Part shown: one piece after another, positions 1 to 8,331 of the stretch
Layout: each line of letters begins with the position of its first letter
How positions within the stretch are numbered: the stretch's first letter is position 1
NCBI RefSeq assembly: GCF_003007675.1
Contig: NZ_PXNP01000009.1
Location: 186,001 to 250,000, forward strand
DNA from: Marinobacter fuscus
GTDB lineage: Bacteria; Pseudomonadota; Gammaproteobacteria; Pseudomonadales; Oleiphilaceae
DNA length: 64,000 bases
Direction: 5' to 3'
Position numbers and translations under genes: made by a program
Notes under the pieces: model-generated
What the model saw: only the letters and a program-made list of their open reading frames with translations
What the model was told of the DNA's origin: nothing
Databases searched by the model: none

Positions 1-2
1 CC

Positions 3-368
3 CACTTGCTGCAGCACAGCGCTGGCCAGCGTCATTACGGTTCGGTTCACAACCGGTATTTTTACGGTTTCCTGGACGAGTTACACCGCAATGGCTCAGC
101 CACGGCTACGCGCCGGTTTCTTGCGGAAAAGGCCCAAACGCTCGGCATAGACCTGCCCACCACAGTGTTTGCGCTGCCGGCCCACGCCATCGAACAGCGG
201 CGATGGCAGGCCGGTGACCCGGTGTCCTTCGGTAATGGCGCTCACCGCAAAATCGGCCAGATTGTTCGGGTGAACCGGAAAACCTGCACCGTTGTCGTCT
301 CAGGCCGGGCCGGCGCGCTTCACTATCGGGTGCCACTGGCATTACTCAAGCCTGGGCCTGCCAGTTGA
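3..368 (+). CDS. C-terminal part of an unidentified protein (cut by window start)
   Basis: The frame is open to the left window edge, so only the last ~122 residues are seen. The final ~60 residues (GDPVSFGN followed by VRVNRKTCTVVV and YRVPLALL) read like a small beta-barrel. A similar tail occurs in some SprT-like zinc-peptidase-related proteins, but no zinc motif lies in the visible part, so this is only a guess. It converges with nasA, the two stop codons being one base apart. Confidence 0.5.
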   Translation, partial: HLLQHSAGQRHYGSVHNRYFYGFLDELHRNGSATATRRFLAEKAQTLGIDLPTTVFALPAHAIEQRRWQAGDPVSFGNGAHRKIGQIVRVNRKTCTVVVSGRAGALHYRVPLALLKPGPAS

Positions 369-369
369 A

Positions 370-3045
370 TCACGCGGGCTCCCGCACTTCAGTTGTCGTC
401 AGGAGATGCTGGATTTCCGGGACGCAGGATCCGCAGTTGGTACCACATTGAAGGAGTGCACCCAACGCCTCGCAGCTCTTCACGCCCTGCCGAATGGCCC
501 GGACAATCTGGCGTTCGCCAATGCCAAAACAACTGCAGACCATGGCCCCGGAGGCTTCACCATCCGCAGGGCCCGCGGCAAGCAGCGATCGACGCTGTTC
601 CGGTAATAACCGAGGCATGCCAATACAGCCGTCCAGCCAGCCAAGATCAGGTACTGACCGGGCGCAGGGTTCCACCAGCAGAACCCCCTCCAGACGATCA
701 CCCTGCAGCCAGGCTGCACGAAAGCGCTGCCGGGCCGTATCTTCCATCACCAGTTCGGGCTCACGCGCAAAACACGCCTGCCCCCAGGCCCGCCAGTCCA
801 TACGATGACTGCCGGCAAACCACCAGGCATGGCTGTGGGGCAGGCGCTGCCGACTCCAATAGGAAAATAAGGCGGTATCGACCACGAAATGCCCGCTTTC
901 CCGCATTATCAACCTGGCCTGCCAGCGCGTGATCAATGGGCGAATCATCGCCACACCGTGTTTGCCCTCAGGCTGCCCTGAGATCGGGTCGACAACCGGC
1001 CGGATCAGATTCGATGCCAGCGCTGATGATGCAAACCGGCCGTTCCAGTGAATCGGCACAAAAATCTCGCCGGCGCGCTGGCCTTCATGGGCCCGGACTC
1101 GCCCTGTGTATGCCGCACCGCCTGACCCGGTGGCGGTTGCCAGCGCGCCCTCAATCAAGCCAAACCCTGCGATGTCACACGGGTGCAGCTCAATAAACGG
1201 CTCACTTCGGTGTGCAAACAACCGTGGCGTCAACCCGGTACGGGTCATCGTGTGCCATTGATCTCTTACTCGCCCGGTATTCACCACCAGCGGGTGCCGG
1301 GGCGTTGGTTGCTGAGCCGGTGATAACGCAGCGACAGGCACCATTCTGGCCCGGCCGTCCGGCGTCGGGAAGCGCCCGCTAGAGAACAGCCGCGGGGTTT
1401 GTAGCCAGGCCCCGGCATTGCCACCCGTGACCGGCCACTGCACAGGTTGCAACTCGTCATAAGCCTGATTACTGAGTTGCGCCAGGGCCGATATATCGAA
1501 AATCCGCTCACCGCCATTGCCGTATCCCGACAGAGCGGCATGCTCCCGAAAAATATCGGCGGGGCGGTGATAGTCGAAGGCGTGGCCATGGCCAAGCGCC
1601 CGTGCGACATCCCGGACTATCTGCCAATCCGGTCGTACCTGTGCGGGCAAGGGCAGAAAACGTCTCTGGCGCGAGATCCTTCGCTCCGAGTTGGTCACAG
1701 TACCGTCTTTTTCTCCCCATCCGGCCGCTGGCAATAAAATATCGGCATGCTCCGTGGTGTCGGTTTTTTCCATGCAGTCTGAAACGATCAGTGTTGGACA
1801 GCGCGCCAGAGCACTCTGGACACGCTGACTGTCTGGCAAGCTCACGGCAGGGTTTGTGCCCATGACCCACAATACCCGTATGTCGCCCCGATGCACGGCC
1901 TCAAACAGCTCCACCGCCCTGAGGCCCGGGCCGCAGGCTATCTGCCTGCTGTGCCAGAAGTCGGAGACACGGCGCTGGGCACCCGGGCTATCGTAGTCCA
2001 TGTGTGCGGCCAGAGTGTTTGCGAGCCCGCCCACTTCACGACCTCCCATGGCATTGGGTTGCCCGGTGAGTGAAAAGGGGCTGGCGCCGGGCTTCCCCAC
2101 CCGCCCGGTCGCCAGATGACAGTTTATAATGGCATTCGCCTTGTCGGTTCCCGACACCGACTGATTGATACCCTGTGAAAACGCCGTTACCGTTTTTGGC
2201 GTCTCTGCAAACCATTGATAGAACCGCTCCACGTCAGCATCGCTAAGGTCGCAGCCCCGGGCAACCACCCTAATCGACGGGGCGCAGGAACGGGCCAGCG
2301 CCAGCGTTTCCTCGAAACCGTTGCAATGCTGCCGGATATATTCCAATGCCAGCGCCTGGCGGGCATGCAACCAGGCCAGCAACCCGTTAAACAAAAGCGC
2401 ATCGGTGCCCGGTCGCAACTGCAGGTGCAGGTCTGCCCATTCAGTGGTGGCTGTTTTTCTTGGATCAATAACAACGACTCGTCGACCGGAACGGTGCGCG
2501 GCCTTCATTCGCTGATACAGCACCGGATGCGCCCAGGCCGCGTTACTCCCCGCAAGCACCAGCAAATCTGCCAGCTCAAGATCGTTGTAGCAGGCGGGCA
2601 CGCAATCCTCCCCGAATGCCCGCTTATGGGCCGAAACCGCCGACGACATACACAACCGTGAATTGGTATCCACATGGGGTGTCGCAATAAAGCCCTTCGC
2701 CAGCTTGTTCACGATGTAGTAGTCCTCGGTCAGTAACTGGCCCGACAGATAAAAGGCCACTGACTCCGGGCCATAATCGCGTACCGACTCGGAAATGGCT
2801 GTTGCGATACCCTCTATTGCCTCCGGCCAGGCCACCGGCTGTCCCGCCATCCGGGGTGCCAGCAACCGCCCTTCCTTGGTCAGGGTGTCGTGCAGGGCTG
2901 AACCTTTCACGCACAACCAGCCGCCATTGGCGGGGTGCAGCGGGTCTCCCTCACTGTGATCAACGGCAGCACGTACGCCGCAACCGACACCGCAGTAGGG
3001 GCAGGTGGTCGAGATACGGCCCAGGGGCGGTTTTTCGTGTTTCAT
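370..3045 (-). CDS. nasA: Assimilatory nitrate reductase, catalytic subunit
   Basis: Cytoplasmic molybdenum enzyme reducing nitrate to nitrite for nitrogen assimilation. The ~891-residue protein starts with a [4Fe-4S] motif (CPYCGVGCGV, then GGWLCVKG), continues with the molybdopterin oxidoreductase body (SRLCMSSAV, GTNPAVSLPDSQ) and the molydopterin-dinucleotide-binding domain (HPLVVNTGRVRDQWHTMTRTG), and ends with a BFD-like [2Fe-2S] domain (CSCFGIGERQ with CGTNCGSC). That last domain is typical of NasA forms that take electrons from a separate NAD(P)H/FAD protein. I chose the ATG at 3045 because GAGG lies 8 bases upstream; a GTG at 3057 is also in frame. It is divergent from nrtABC and has its own leader attenuator. 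No NasC-type reductase is adjacent; the FAD protein at 8.4 kb is the likely electron donor. Confidence 0.95.
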   Translation of the reverse strand: MKHEKPPLGRISTTCPYCGVGCGVRAAVDHSEGDPLHPANGGWLCVKGSALHDTLTKEGRLLAPRMAGQPVAWPEAIEGIATAISESVRDYGPESVAFYLSGQLLTEDYYIVNKLAKGFIATPHVDTNSRLCMSSAVSAHKRAFGEDCVPACYNDLELADLLVLAGSNAAWAHPVLYQRMKAAHRSGRRVVVIDPRKTATTEWADLHLQLRPGTDALLFNGLLAWLHARQALALEYIRQHCNGFEETLALARSCAPSIRVVARGCDLSDADVERFYQWFAETPKTVTAFSQGINQSVSGTDKANAIINCHLATGRVGKPGASPFSLTGQPNAMGGREVGGLANTLAAHMDYDSPGAQRRVSDFWHSRQIACGPGLRAVELFEAVHRGDIRVLWVMGTNPAVSLPDSQRVQSALARCPTLIVSDCMEKTDTTEHADILLPAAGWGEKDGTVTNSERRISRQRRFLPLPAQVRPDWQIVRDVARALGHGHAFDYHRPADIFREHAALSGYGNGGERIFDISALAQLSNQAYDELQPVQWPVTGGNAGAWLQTPRLFSSGRFPTPDGRARMVPVAALSPAQQPTPRHPLVVNTGRVRDQWHTMTRTGLTPRLFAHRSEPFIELHPCDIAGFGLIEGALATATGSGGAAYTGRVRAHEGQRAGEIFVPIHWNGRFASSALASNLIRPVVDPISGQPEGKHGVAMIRPLITRWQARLIMRESGHFVVDTALFSYWSRQRLPHSHAWWFAGSHRMDWRAWGQACFAREPELVMEDTARQRFRAAWLQGDRLEGVLLVEPCARSVPDLGWLDGCIGMPRLLPEQRRSLLAAGPADGEASGAMVCSCFGIGERQIVRAIRQGVKSCEALGALLQCGTNCGSCVPEIQHLLTTTEVREPA

Positions 3046-3067
3046 GGCGTTCCTCACTGAGATTCAC

Positions 3068-3114
3068 AAAAAAAGCCCGCCAACCGGTTCTCTGTTGCCA
3101 GAACCGGGGCGGGC
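3068..3114 (-). terminator. Attenuator terminator in the nasA leader
   Basis: On the minus strand a long stem (3075-3091 with 3100-3114, small AA/GG internal loop, 8-nt loop) is followed by seven T residues (complement of 3068-3074). It sits ~25 bases upstream of the nasA start, between promoter and gene, so it must be read through for expression. Confidence 0.8.
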
Positions 3115-3123
3115 CTCGTTGCC
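3112..3123 (-). promoter_or_regulatory. Candidate ANTAR (NasR) hexaloop hairpin, nasA leader
   Basis: On the minus strand GGC-AACGAG-GCC makes a 3-bp stem with a hexaloop carrying A at position 1 and G at position 4, the pattern known for ANTAR targets. Its 3' arm is also the first bases of the terminator 5' arm, so the two folds exclude each other. The stem is short and no second hairpin is evident. Confidence 0.5.
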
Positions 3124-3145
3124 TTGTTTATCCGTAAGTCACAGA

Positions 3146-3161
3146 AGCAATTAAAAGGCCA
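3146..3161 (-). promoter_or_regulatory. sigma54-type promoter of nasA
   Basis: Minus-strand TGGCCTTTTAATTGCT matches the -24/-12 form (GG and GC in the correct spacing, perfect TTGCT). The start of transcription would be near 3135, just upstream of the leader hairpins. Confidence 0.7.
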
Positions 3162-3270
3162 CACTGAAACCGAGCCTTCAATAGGCGTCAGGTACCTGAT
3201 TTTATTCCGGTAACCGCGATCCGGATTAGGCGACAGCTCTGCTGCAACCGGGTCTGGCCATTTTTCAAAA

Positions 3271-3298
3271 TGGTGCAAAAAGCCATAGCCATGCACCA
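3271..3298. promoter_or_regulatory. Candidate NtrC half-sites in the nasA-nrtA divergent region
   Basis: TGGTGCA (3271-3277) and TGCACCA (3292-3298) are perfect NtrC half-sites facing each other 14 bases apart. Their partner half-sites are poor. They lie ~90-110 bases upstream of both sigma54-type promoters, where an NtrC enhancer is expected. This is a motif reading only. Confidence 0.45.
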
Positions 3299-3383
3299 AA
3301 AGCATTCGCTCCCCATCGGCGGGCCAGGCCCCACAATCACACCAAACTACCGTAACTTATTGAATTATAGGACTCAAAATGGA

Positions 3384-3399
3384 TGGCACGGGTTATGCT
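3384..3399 (+). promoter_or_regulatory. sigma54-type promoter of nrtABC
   Basis: TGGCACGGGTTATGCT differs from the TGGCACG-N4-TTGCW consensus at one base and keeps GG/GC spacing. The transcript would start near 3410 and include the downstream attenuator. Confidence 0.8.
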
Positions 3400-3440
3400 C
3401 AGTCAACGTTGAATTTATCCGACATCACAGCTCTTACTCC

Positions 3441-3456
3441 CAGGCATTGGCGCCTG
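3441..3456 (+). promoter_or_regulatory. ANTAR (NasR) target hairpin in the nrtA leader
   Basis: CAGGC-ATTGGC-GCCTG is a perfect 5-bp stem with a hexaloop having A1 and G4. The 3' arm overlaps the terminator 5' arm (3451-3462), so forming this hairpin prevents termination. This is the arrangement described for NasR on the Klebsiella nasF leader. Confidence 0.75.
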
Positions 3457-3490
3457 CCCTCCAATCACGGAGGGCGGGCGTTTTTATTTT
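3451..3490 (+). terminator. Attenuator terminator in the nrtA leader
   Basis: A 12-bp stem (3451-3462 with 3469-3480, one G-U pair), 6-nt loop, then TTTTTATTTT. It lies between the sigma54 promoter and the nrtA ATG at 3525, so it acts as a leader terminator and not as a gene end. Confidence 0.9.
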
Positions 3491-3524
3491 CAAACCGGGA
3501 AACAGACGATCGCGAGGCAACAGG

Positions 3525-4889
3525 ATGAAGACAATGACGCAGTACGTTCACCCCATGCTGGCCGCAACACTCATTGGTCTGAGCACACTGGCAGACGCTG
3601 AAATTGGCGAAGCAGAGAAACCAGACCTGAAGCTGGGTTTCATCAAACTGACGGATATGGCACCACTGGCTGTTGCCTGGGAGCAAGGCTACTTCATGGA
3701 TGAAGGCCTGTTCGTAGAACTCGAAGCCCAGGCAAACTGGAAAGTGCTTCTGGATCGGGTGATCACCGGAGAACTGGACGGCGCCCACATGCTCGCCGGA
3801 CAGCCACTCGGAGCGACAGTTGGCTATGGCACCAGGGCCAATATCATCACCGCATTCAGCATGGATCTGAACGGCAATGGCATAACGGTCTCGAATGCGG
3901 TTTGGGACGCCATGGAACCAAACCTGCCTGTGGAACACGGGCGGCCGGCACGCCCGGTGTCGGCATCCGCTCTGAAACCTGTTGTGGAGCAAACCCGGGC
4001 CAATGGGGAACGCTTCCGCATGGGTATGGTCTTCCCGGTATCCACCCACAACTACGAACTCCGCTACTGGTTGGCGGCTGGTGGCCTGCACCCCGGTTAC
4101 TATGCCCCACAGCGCGGCGATACCAGCGGCACGCTTGACGCTGACGTCCACCTGTCCGTAACTCCGCCACCCCAGATGCCCGCCACCATGGAGGCAGGTA
4201 CTATCCAGGGCTATTGCGTTGGTGAACCCTGGAATCAACAGGCGGTCTTTAAAGGCATTGGCGTGCCGGTGATCACAGACTATGAGATCTGGCCCAACAA
4301 TCCTGAAAAAGTCTTTGGTGTTGCCGAGACCTGGGCCAAACAGAACCCGAATACTCACCTGCGATTACTCAGAGCACTGATTCGTGCCGCCTACTGGCTG
4401 GATGAAAACGAGAATGCCAACCGTGAGGCCGCCGTCGACATCCTTGCGCGCCCAGGTTACGTCGGTGCCGACCGGGAAGTCATCGCAAACTCCATGACCG
4501 GAACCTTCGACTATGGGCAAGGCGATGTCCGCACCGTGCCCGATTTCAATGTCTTCTTTCGCTATCACGCCACTTACCCTTATCCGTCCGATGCAATCTG
4601 GTACCTGACCCAGATGCGTCGCTGGGGGCAGATCCCCGAAGCGAAAACCGATAACTGGTACATGAAAACGGCAGCGCAGGTCTATCGGGGCGACCTCTAC
4701 GCCAAAGCTGCCACATCACTCATCGAGGACGGACTAATGGACGCAGGCGACTTTCCGGACTTCCAGGCCGAGAATTTCCAGCGTCCGATGCAGGGTGAGC
4801 TGATTGACGGTGTTCCGTTTACGCCCCGCGAACCGAACGCCTACATCGACCGTTTTACCATCGGACTGACAGGTTCCGAGACCCCTTGA
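3525..4889 (+). CDS. nrtA: Nitrate ABC transporter, substrate-binding protein
   Basis: Periplasmic (or membrane-held) nitrate-binding component of the NrtABC importer. The 454-residue protein has a signal peptide (residues ~1-25, ending LADA) and then the NrtA/CmpA-type body (LKLGFIKLTDMAPLAVAWEQGYF, later GYCVGEPWNQQAV and VFGVAETWA). The frame is open much further upstream, but those codons cover the promoter and leader hairpins; I chose the ATG at 3525, which gives a clean signal peptide. It is followed after 13 bases by nrtB. Expression should need NtrC/sigma54 and NasR antitermination. Confidence 0.93.
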   Translation: MKTMTQYVHPMLAATLIGLSTLADAEIGEAEKPDLKLGFIKLTDMAPLAVAWEQGYFMDEGLFVELEAQANWKVLLDRVITGELDGAHMLAGQPLGATVGYGTRANIITAFSMDLNGNGITVSNAVWDAMEPNLPVEHGRPARPVSASALKPVVEQTRANGERFRMGMVFPVSTHNYELRYWLAAGGLHPGYYAPQRGDTSGTLDADVHLSVTPPPQMPATMEAGTIQGYCVGEPWNQQAVFKGIGVPVITDYEIWPNNPEKVFGVAETWAKQNPNTHLRLLRALIRAAYWLDENENANREAAVDILARPGYVGADREVIANSMTGTFDYGQGDVRTVPDFNVFFRYHATYPYPSDAIWYLTQMRRWGQIPEAKTDNWYMKTAAQVYRGDLYAKAATSLIEDGLMDAGDFPDFQAENFQRPMQGELIDGVPFTPREPNAYIDRFTIGLTGSETP

Positions 4890-4902
4890 AGGAGGCTACC
4901 CC

Positions 4903-5868
4903 ATGACAACATTCAGTACGAAATGGATACACGCCGTCGGTGTACCTTCCAGAGACTGGCTGGCTCAGGCACAACAGCTGCTATTGCCATTGCTTGGTAT
5001 TCTGGCCTTTCTCGGGTTCTGGCATCTGGCGGCGCCTCAGGTACAAACTTCTCTCGGTGCCTTTCCGGGCCCGGTTCAGGTCTGGGAGCAGGGCGGGCAG
5101 CTTTGGCAGGAGCACACCAATCAGCGGGAACGCGCCGACAAGTTTCTGGCCCTGCAGGAAGCCCGTAACGCCCGGTTGCTGGCCGATAACCCCGAAGCCG
5201 ACGTGCGTATTCGCCGATACCCCGGGGCACCCACGTTTCTCGATCAGGTGCGAACCAGTCTGGGAACCGTACTGGCCGGGTTCGCCCTGGCGTCTTTGGT
5301 GGCCGTGCCGCTCGGCGTCATGGTTGGCCTGAACCACTATTGTCAGGCCGCGATTAACCCACTGATCCAGATCTTCAAGCCGGTTTCACCCCTCGCCTGG
5401 CTGCCTCTGGTGACCATGGTGGTGTCGGCCACCTACGTCAGCGATGACCCGATGTTCGAGAAGTCCTTCGTCACCTCCATGATCACGGTCACGCTCTGCA
5501 GTCTGTGGCCCACGCTGATTAACACCAGCGTGGGTGTGGCCGCAGTCAGCCCCGACCTGATGAACGTTTCAAGGGTGCTTCGCCTGTCGTTCTGGACCCA
5601 CGTTCGCAAGGTCGTGTTGCCTTCGTCGGTACCCATGATCTTTACCGGGCTCCGGGTGTCACTGGGCATTGCGTGGATGGTGCTCATTGCCGCTGAAATG
5701 CTGGCTCAGAGCCCGGGGCTGGGGAAATTCGTCTGGGATGAGTTCCAGAATGGCAGCAGTCAGTCGCTGAGCCGGATTATGGTGGCCGTACTGGCCATCG
5801 GTTTTATCGGCTTCCTGCTTGATCGCGCAATGTTATTGATTCAGAAAAAGGTAGCCTGGAATGAATAA
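4903..5868 (+). CDS. nrtB: Nitrate ABC transporter, permease
   Basis: Inner-membrane permease of the nitrate importer, 321 residues. One membrane segment lies near residues 25-45. A ~70-residue periplasmic insert follows, then the BPD_transp_1 core with further membrane segments from about residue 120. The family loop (ALGIAWMVLIAAEMLAQSPGLG) that contacts the ATPase is at residues ~250-275. The start has a good GGAGG upstream. The gene overlaps nrtC by 8 bases, showing translational coupling. Confidence 0.93.
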   Translation: MTTFSTKWIHAVGVPSRDWLAQAQQLLLPLLGILAFLGFWHLAAPQVQTSLGAFPGPVQVWEQGGQLWQEHTNQRERADKFLALQEARNARLLADNPEADVRIRRYPGAPTFLDQVRTSLGTVLAGFALASLVAVPLGVMVGLNHYCQAAINPLIQIFKPVSPLAWLPLVTMVVSATYVSDDPMFEKSFVTSMITVTLCSLWPTLINTSVGVAAVSPDLMNVSRVLRLSFWTHVRKVVLPSSVPMIFTGLRVSLGIAWMVLIAAEMLAQSPGLGKFVWDEFQNGSSQSLSRIMVAVLAIGFIGFLLDRAMLLIQKKVAWNE

Positions 5869-6718
5869 AACACACCTTGAACTGACGGGGGTTGAGATGG
5901 CCTTCGATACCCCAAAAGGGCCGTTTGTGGCACTCGACAATGTGAACCTTAAAATACGGAAAGGCGAGTTCGTTTCTCTGATCGGGCATTCCGGTTGTGG
6001 CAAATCCACGGTGCTGAATATTGTGGCCGGGCTGCTCCAGGCAAGCAAAGGCGGATGCGTGCTGAACGGACATGAGGTTAATGCCCCAGGGCCGGAACGG
6101 GCCGTGGTGTTCCAGAATCATGCGCTCATGCCCTGGCTGACGGTGTACGAAAACGTGGAACTGGCGGTGAGACAGGTCTTTCGCAAATCGATGAACCGTC
6201 AGGCGCGCAAACAGTGGATTACCCACAATCTCGAACTGGTCAACATGGCCCACGCCGCCAACAAACGGCCCGGGGAGATCTCCGGAGGCATGGCCCAGCG
6301 GGTCGGCATTGCGCGGGCGCTCGCCATGAAACCCAGTGTGTTACTGATGGATGAGCCGTTCGGCGCGCTGGATGCACTCACTCGAGCCCACCTGCAGGAT
6401 TCGCTGATGGAGATTCAGCAGGAACTGAACAATACCGTCATCATGATCACCCACGACGTGGACGAAGCAGTGCTGTTGTCCGACCGCATCATCATGATGA
6501 CCAATGGCCCGGGTGCCACCGTCGGTGAAGACCTGCATATTGATTTGCCGAGGCCACGCAACCGGGTGACGCTGGCGGATGATGCCCGGTATGTGAACTA
6601 CCGCCAGGAAGTGCTGTCATTCCTGTACGAGAAACAACGTAAGCTGGAATCACTGAATAACCGGCGCCCCGGAAACACCTCGGCAGCCCCGAAAACGCAG
6701 GCGTCGGCCACCGCCTGA
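5861..6718 (+). CDS. nrtC: Nitrate ABC transporter, ATP-binding protein
   Basis: ATPase of the nitrate importer, 285 residues. It has Walker A (GHSGCGKST), Q-loop (VVFQNHALMPWLTV), signature (SGGMAQR), Walker B (VLLMDEPFGALD) and H-loop (MITHDVDEAV). It is the single-domain NrtD/NasD type. The C-terminal substrate-binding-like domain of cyanobacterial NrtC is absent, so the symbol follows the three-gene naming. It is the last gene of the nrt operon and is followed by a terminator. Confidence 0.92.
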   Translation: MNKTHLELTGVEMAFDTPKGPFVALDNVNLKIRKGEFVSLIGHSGCGKSTVLNIVAGLLQASKGGCVLNGHEVNAPGPERAVVFQNHALMPWLTVYENVELAVRQVFRKSMNRQARKQWITHNLELVNMAHAANKRPGEISGGMAQRVGIARALAMKPSVLLMDEPFGALDALTRAHLQDSLMEIQQELNNTVIMITHDVDEAVLLSDRIIMMTNGPGATVGEDLHIDLPRPRNRVTLADDARYVNYRQEVLSFLYEKQRKLESLNNRRPGNTSAAPKTQASATA

Positions 6719-6725
6719 CCTTCTT

Positions 6726-6753
6726 GCGGGTGGGGCACCGTCCACCCGTTTTT
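6726..6753 (+). terminator. Terminator after nrtC
   Basis: Stem 6726-6733 with 6742-6749 (CGGGTGG/CCACCCG core) and TTTTT follow directly after the nrtC stop. It also separates the convergent nasR. Confidence 0.8.
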
Positions 6754-6755
6754 CA

Positions 6756-8054
6756 CTAGCCCAAAACGCCTGCCATGGAGACGACTGCTCTGGCCACATC
6801 CGGTAAGCGCCTGCCCTGATCCATCGCCAGCTTTCGCAACAAACGATGTGCCTCGTCGTTGCTGATATCACGGCGCTCCATCAGCAGCAGTACGGCTTTT
6901 TCCTGGGTTCGGCGGTCTTCCAGCGCCTCTCTGGCACCTTTTAGCTCTTCTGACATCTCCCTTAAACGGCGGGCCTGTTCCTGCAGCAGCTCCATGATGA
7001 ACCGGCCCGACTGCCGGCCAACGCCATCGCTTGCCCAGGCATCACTGCCATGGTCTGACTGAGCACTGTCGCAAACCACCAGGCGCGGTGCAGACGCGGC
7101 TGGTGGTTTGCCGAGTGGCGACAGCAGGCTTTCCTGATGAGTCAGAGAGTGCCGCGCCTCGGTGTAGCGCGCCACACAACGCTGATGAAAGGCGCTTTCC
7201 ATGTTGTCTTCAATCCGTTTGAGATCATCCATGCGCTCGGTCATCAGCGTGAACCAACGGTCGGCCAATGCTTCATCCAGCGTTTTAAACGGCCCCACTG
7301 ATACCGCCAACTGTCTCATCCGCTCGATCTCCAGCTCTCGCGGGTGCGCCCGCAGTGCTTGCCACAAAGACAGGCTGTCCTCATTGGCAAACTCCGCAAA
7401 TACTTCGAAACACCGCTCCTGCGCCTCAACCAGGTGCATCATGCGCCGGGACAGTGCGCTGTCGAACCGGCCATCGGAAAATCCCGCAGAACCCGCCGCC
7501 CGCTCCTGTCCACAGTATTCCTTGCCGTTCATAACATGAACCATAGCCACCAGCAGTCCGGCAATTGCTGGGTCTGCCGCCGTCTCAGCCGCCTCGAAAA
7601 CCACCGCAATCAAGCCGTGAATGGTAGTACAGAACCACTCGGTGGCGCTTGCCACGGTCACAGACCGGTCATCCACTCGCCGGCGCTGCTCCGCCAGTTG
7701 ATCAAGACCGTGCAGGGCGCTCGCGATGTGGCTCAGAAGCGAACTGCTGACCGGGTGTGTTATCAAGTCCTCCTGGGTATCCGCCAACGCAGCCCGGAAG
7801 CGTTTCGCCAGTTGGTCATTCTCTTTGAGAATGCGTCTGCGCTCTCCGACAAAGCGGTGGCCTCCCGAACCTAGGAACAGGTTGGTAGCACCCCGCTCGC
7901 GCTGCAGACCATGCACCAGATTACCGATATTCTGCACCACACACCCCATCTGTAAGAAATACTCCAGATTTCGGATCTCGCATTGACGGGATGCCATCAA
8001 AAAATCCGCAGCATGGATGGCCGAGGGGCAGGTGGAATGGGGGCGAGTGTTCAT
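6756..8054 (-). CDS. nasR: Nitrate-responsive antiterminator, NIT and ANTAR domains
   Basis: Predicted nitrate/nitrite-sensing RNA-binding antiterminator, 432 residues. The N-terminal NIT domain (about residues 35-300) contains the family's arginine-rich sensing region (LVHGLQRERGATNLFLGSGG, near residue 50). A short coiled linker (LREMSEELKGAREALEDRR) leads into a C-terminal ANTAR domain (AVLLLMERRDISNDEAHRLL ... MDQGRRLPDVARAVV). In Klebsiella the homologue releases a leader terminator when nitrate is present. The three attenuated leaders in this window (upstream of nasA, nrtA and the nir operon) are the obvious targets, and the gene sits between two of them. It converges with nrtC. Confidence 0.9.
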   Translation of the reverse strand: MNTRPHSTCPSAIHAADFLMASRQCEIRNLEYFLQMGCVVQNIGNLVHGLQRERGATNLFLGSGGHRFVGERRRILKENDQLAKRFRAALADTQEDLITHPVSSSLLSHIASALHGLDQLAEQRRRVDDRSVTVASATEWFCTTIHGLIAVVFEAAETAADPAIAGLLVAMVHVMNGKEYCGQERAAGSAGFSDGRFDSALSRRMMHLVEAQERCFEVFAEFANEDSLSLWQALRAHPRELEIERMRQLAVSVGPFKTLDEALADRWFTLMTERMDDLKRIEDNMESAFHQRCVARYTEARHSLTHQESLLSPLGKPPAASAPRLVVCDSAQSDHGSDAWASDGVGRQSGRFIMELLQEQARRLREMSEELKGAREALEDRRTQEKAVLLLMERRDISNDEAHRLLRKLAMDQGRRLPDVARAVVSMAGVLG

Positions 8055-8163
8055 CGCATGTCTCCTGATTACTTTGGTTCGTTTCCCTGTCCCCGATCAG
8101 CAGCAATTAACAGGCCATAACGAGCCGCCCAATCTTCGTGCGCGGCGCCCTATCCGAGAGCAG

Positions 8164-8185
8164 TGTTGGGTACACGAGCCCAACA
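8164..8185. promoter_or_regulatory. Inverted repeat upstream of the nir operon promoter
   Basis: TGTTGGG and CCCAACA form a perfect 7-bp inverted repeat with an 8-base spacer, ~55 bases upstream of the sigma54-type promoter and ~110 bases from the nasR start. It could be an operator. It is not a canonical NtrC site. Confidence 0.35.
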
Positions 8186-8236
8186 TCTGCCCGCCGAAAA
8201 GTTGATAAGGCACTGAAATAAAGAGAATTATGGAAT

Positions 8237-8252
8237 TGGCACAGAGATAGCT
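8237..8252 (+). promoter_or_regulatory. sigma54-type promoter of the nir operon
   Basis: TGGCACAGAGATAGCT keeps TGGCAC and the GC at correct spacing (one mismatch in the TTGC box). Transcription would start near 8263. Confidence 0.65.
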
Positions 8253-8315
8253 AGGCAGAAGTCAGGGATGACCAACCTGGCCAGGGAATCAGGCCGAACC
8301 ATCAGATCATTATTG

Positions 8316-8331
8316 TTGGCATTGGTGCCGG
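8316..8331 (+). promoter_or_regulatory. ANTAR (NasR) target hairpin, nir operon leader
   Basis: TTGGC-ATTGGT-GCCGG forms a 5-bp stem (two G-U pairs) with a hexaloop having A1 and G4, nearly the same loop as in the nrtA leader. Its 3' arm is the start of the terminator stem. A weak extra candidate, GTC-AGGGAT-GAC at 8261-8272, overlaps the predicted transcript start. Confidence 0.7.

Noticed and set aside
8261..8272. GTC-AGGGAT-GAC as the first ANTAR hairpin of the nir leader
   Set aside because: Three base pairs only, and it lies at or before the predicted transcript start. I keep it as a weak candidate only.
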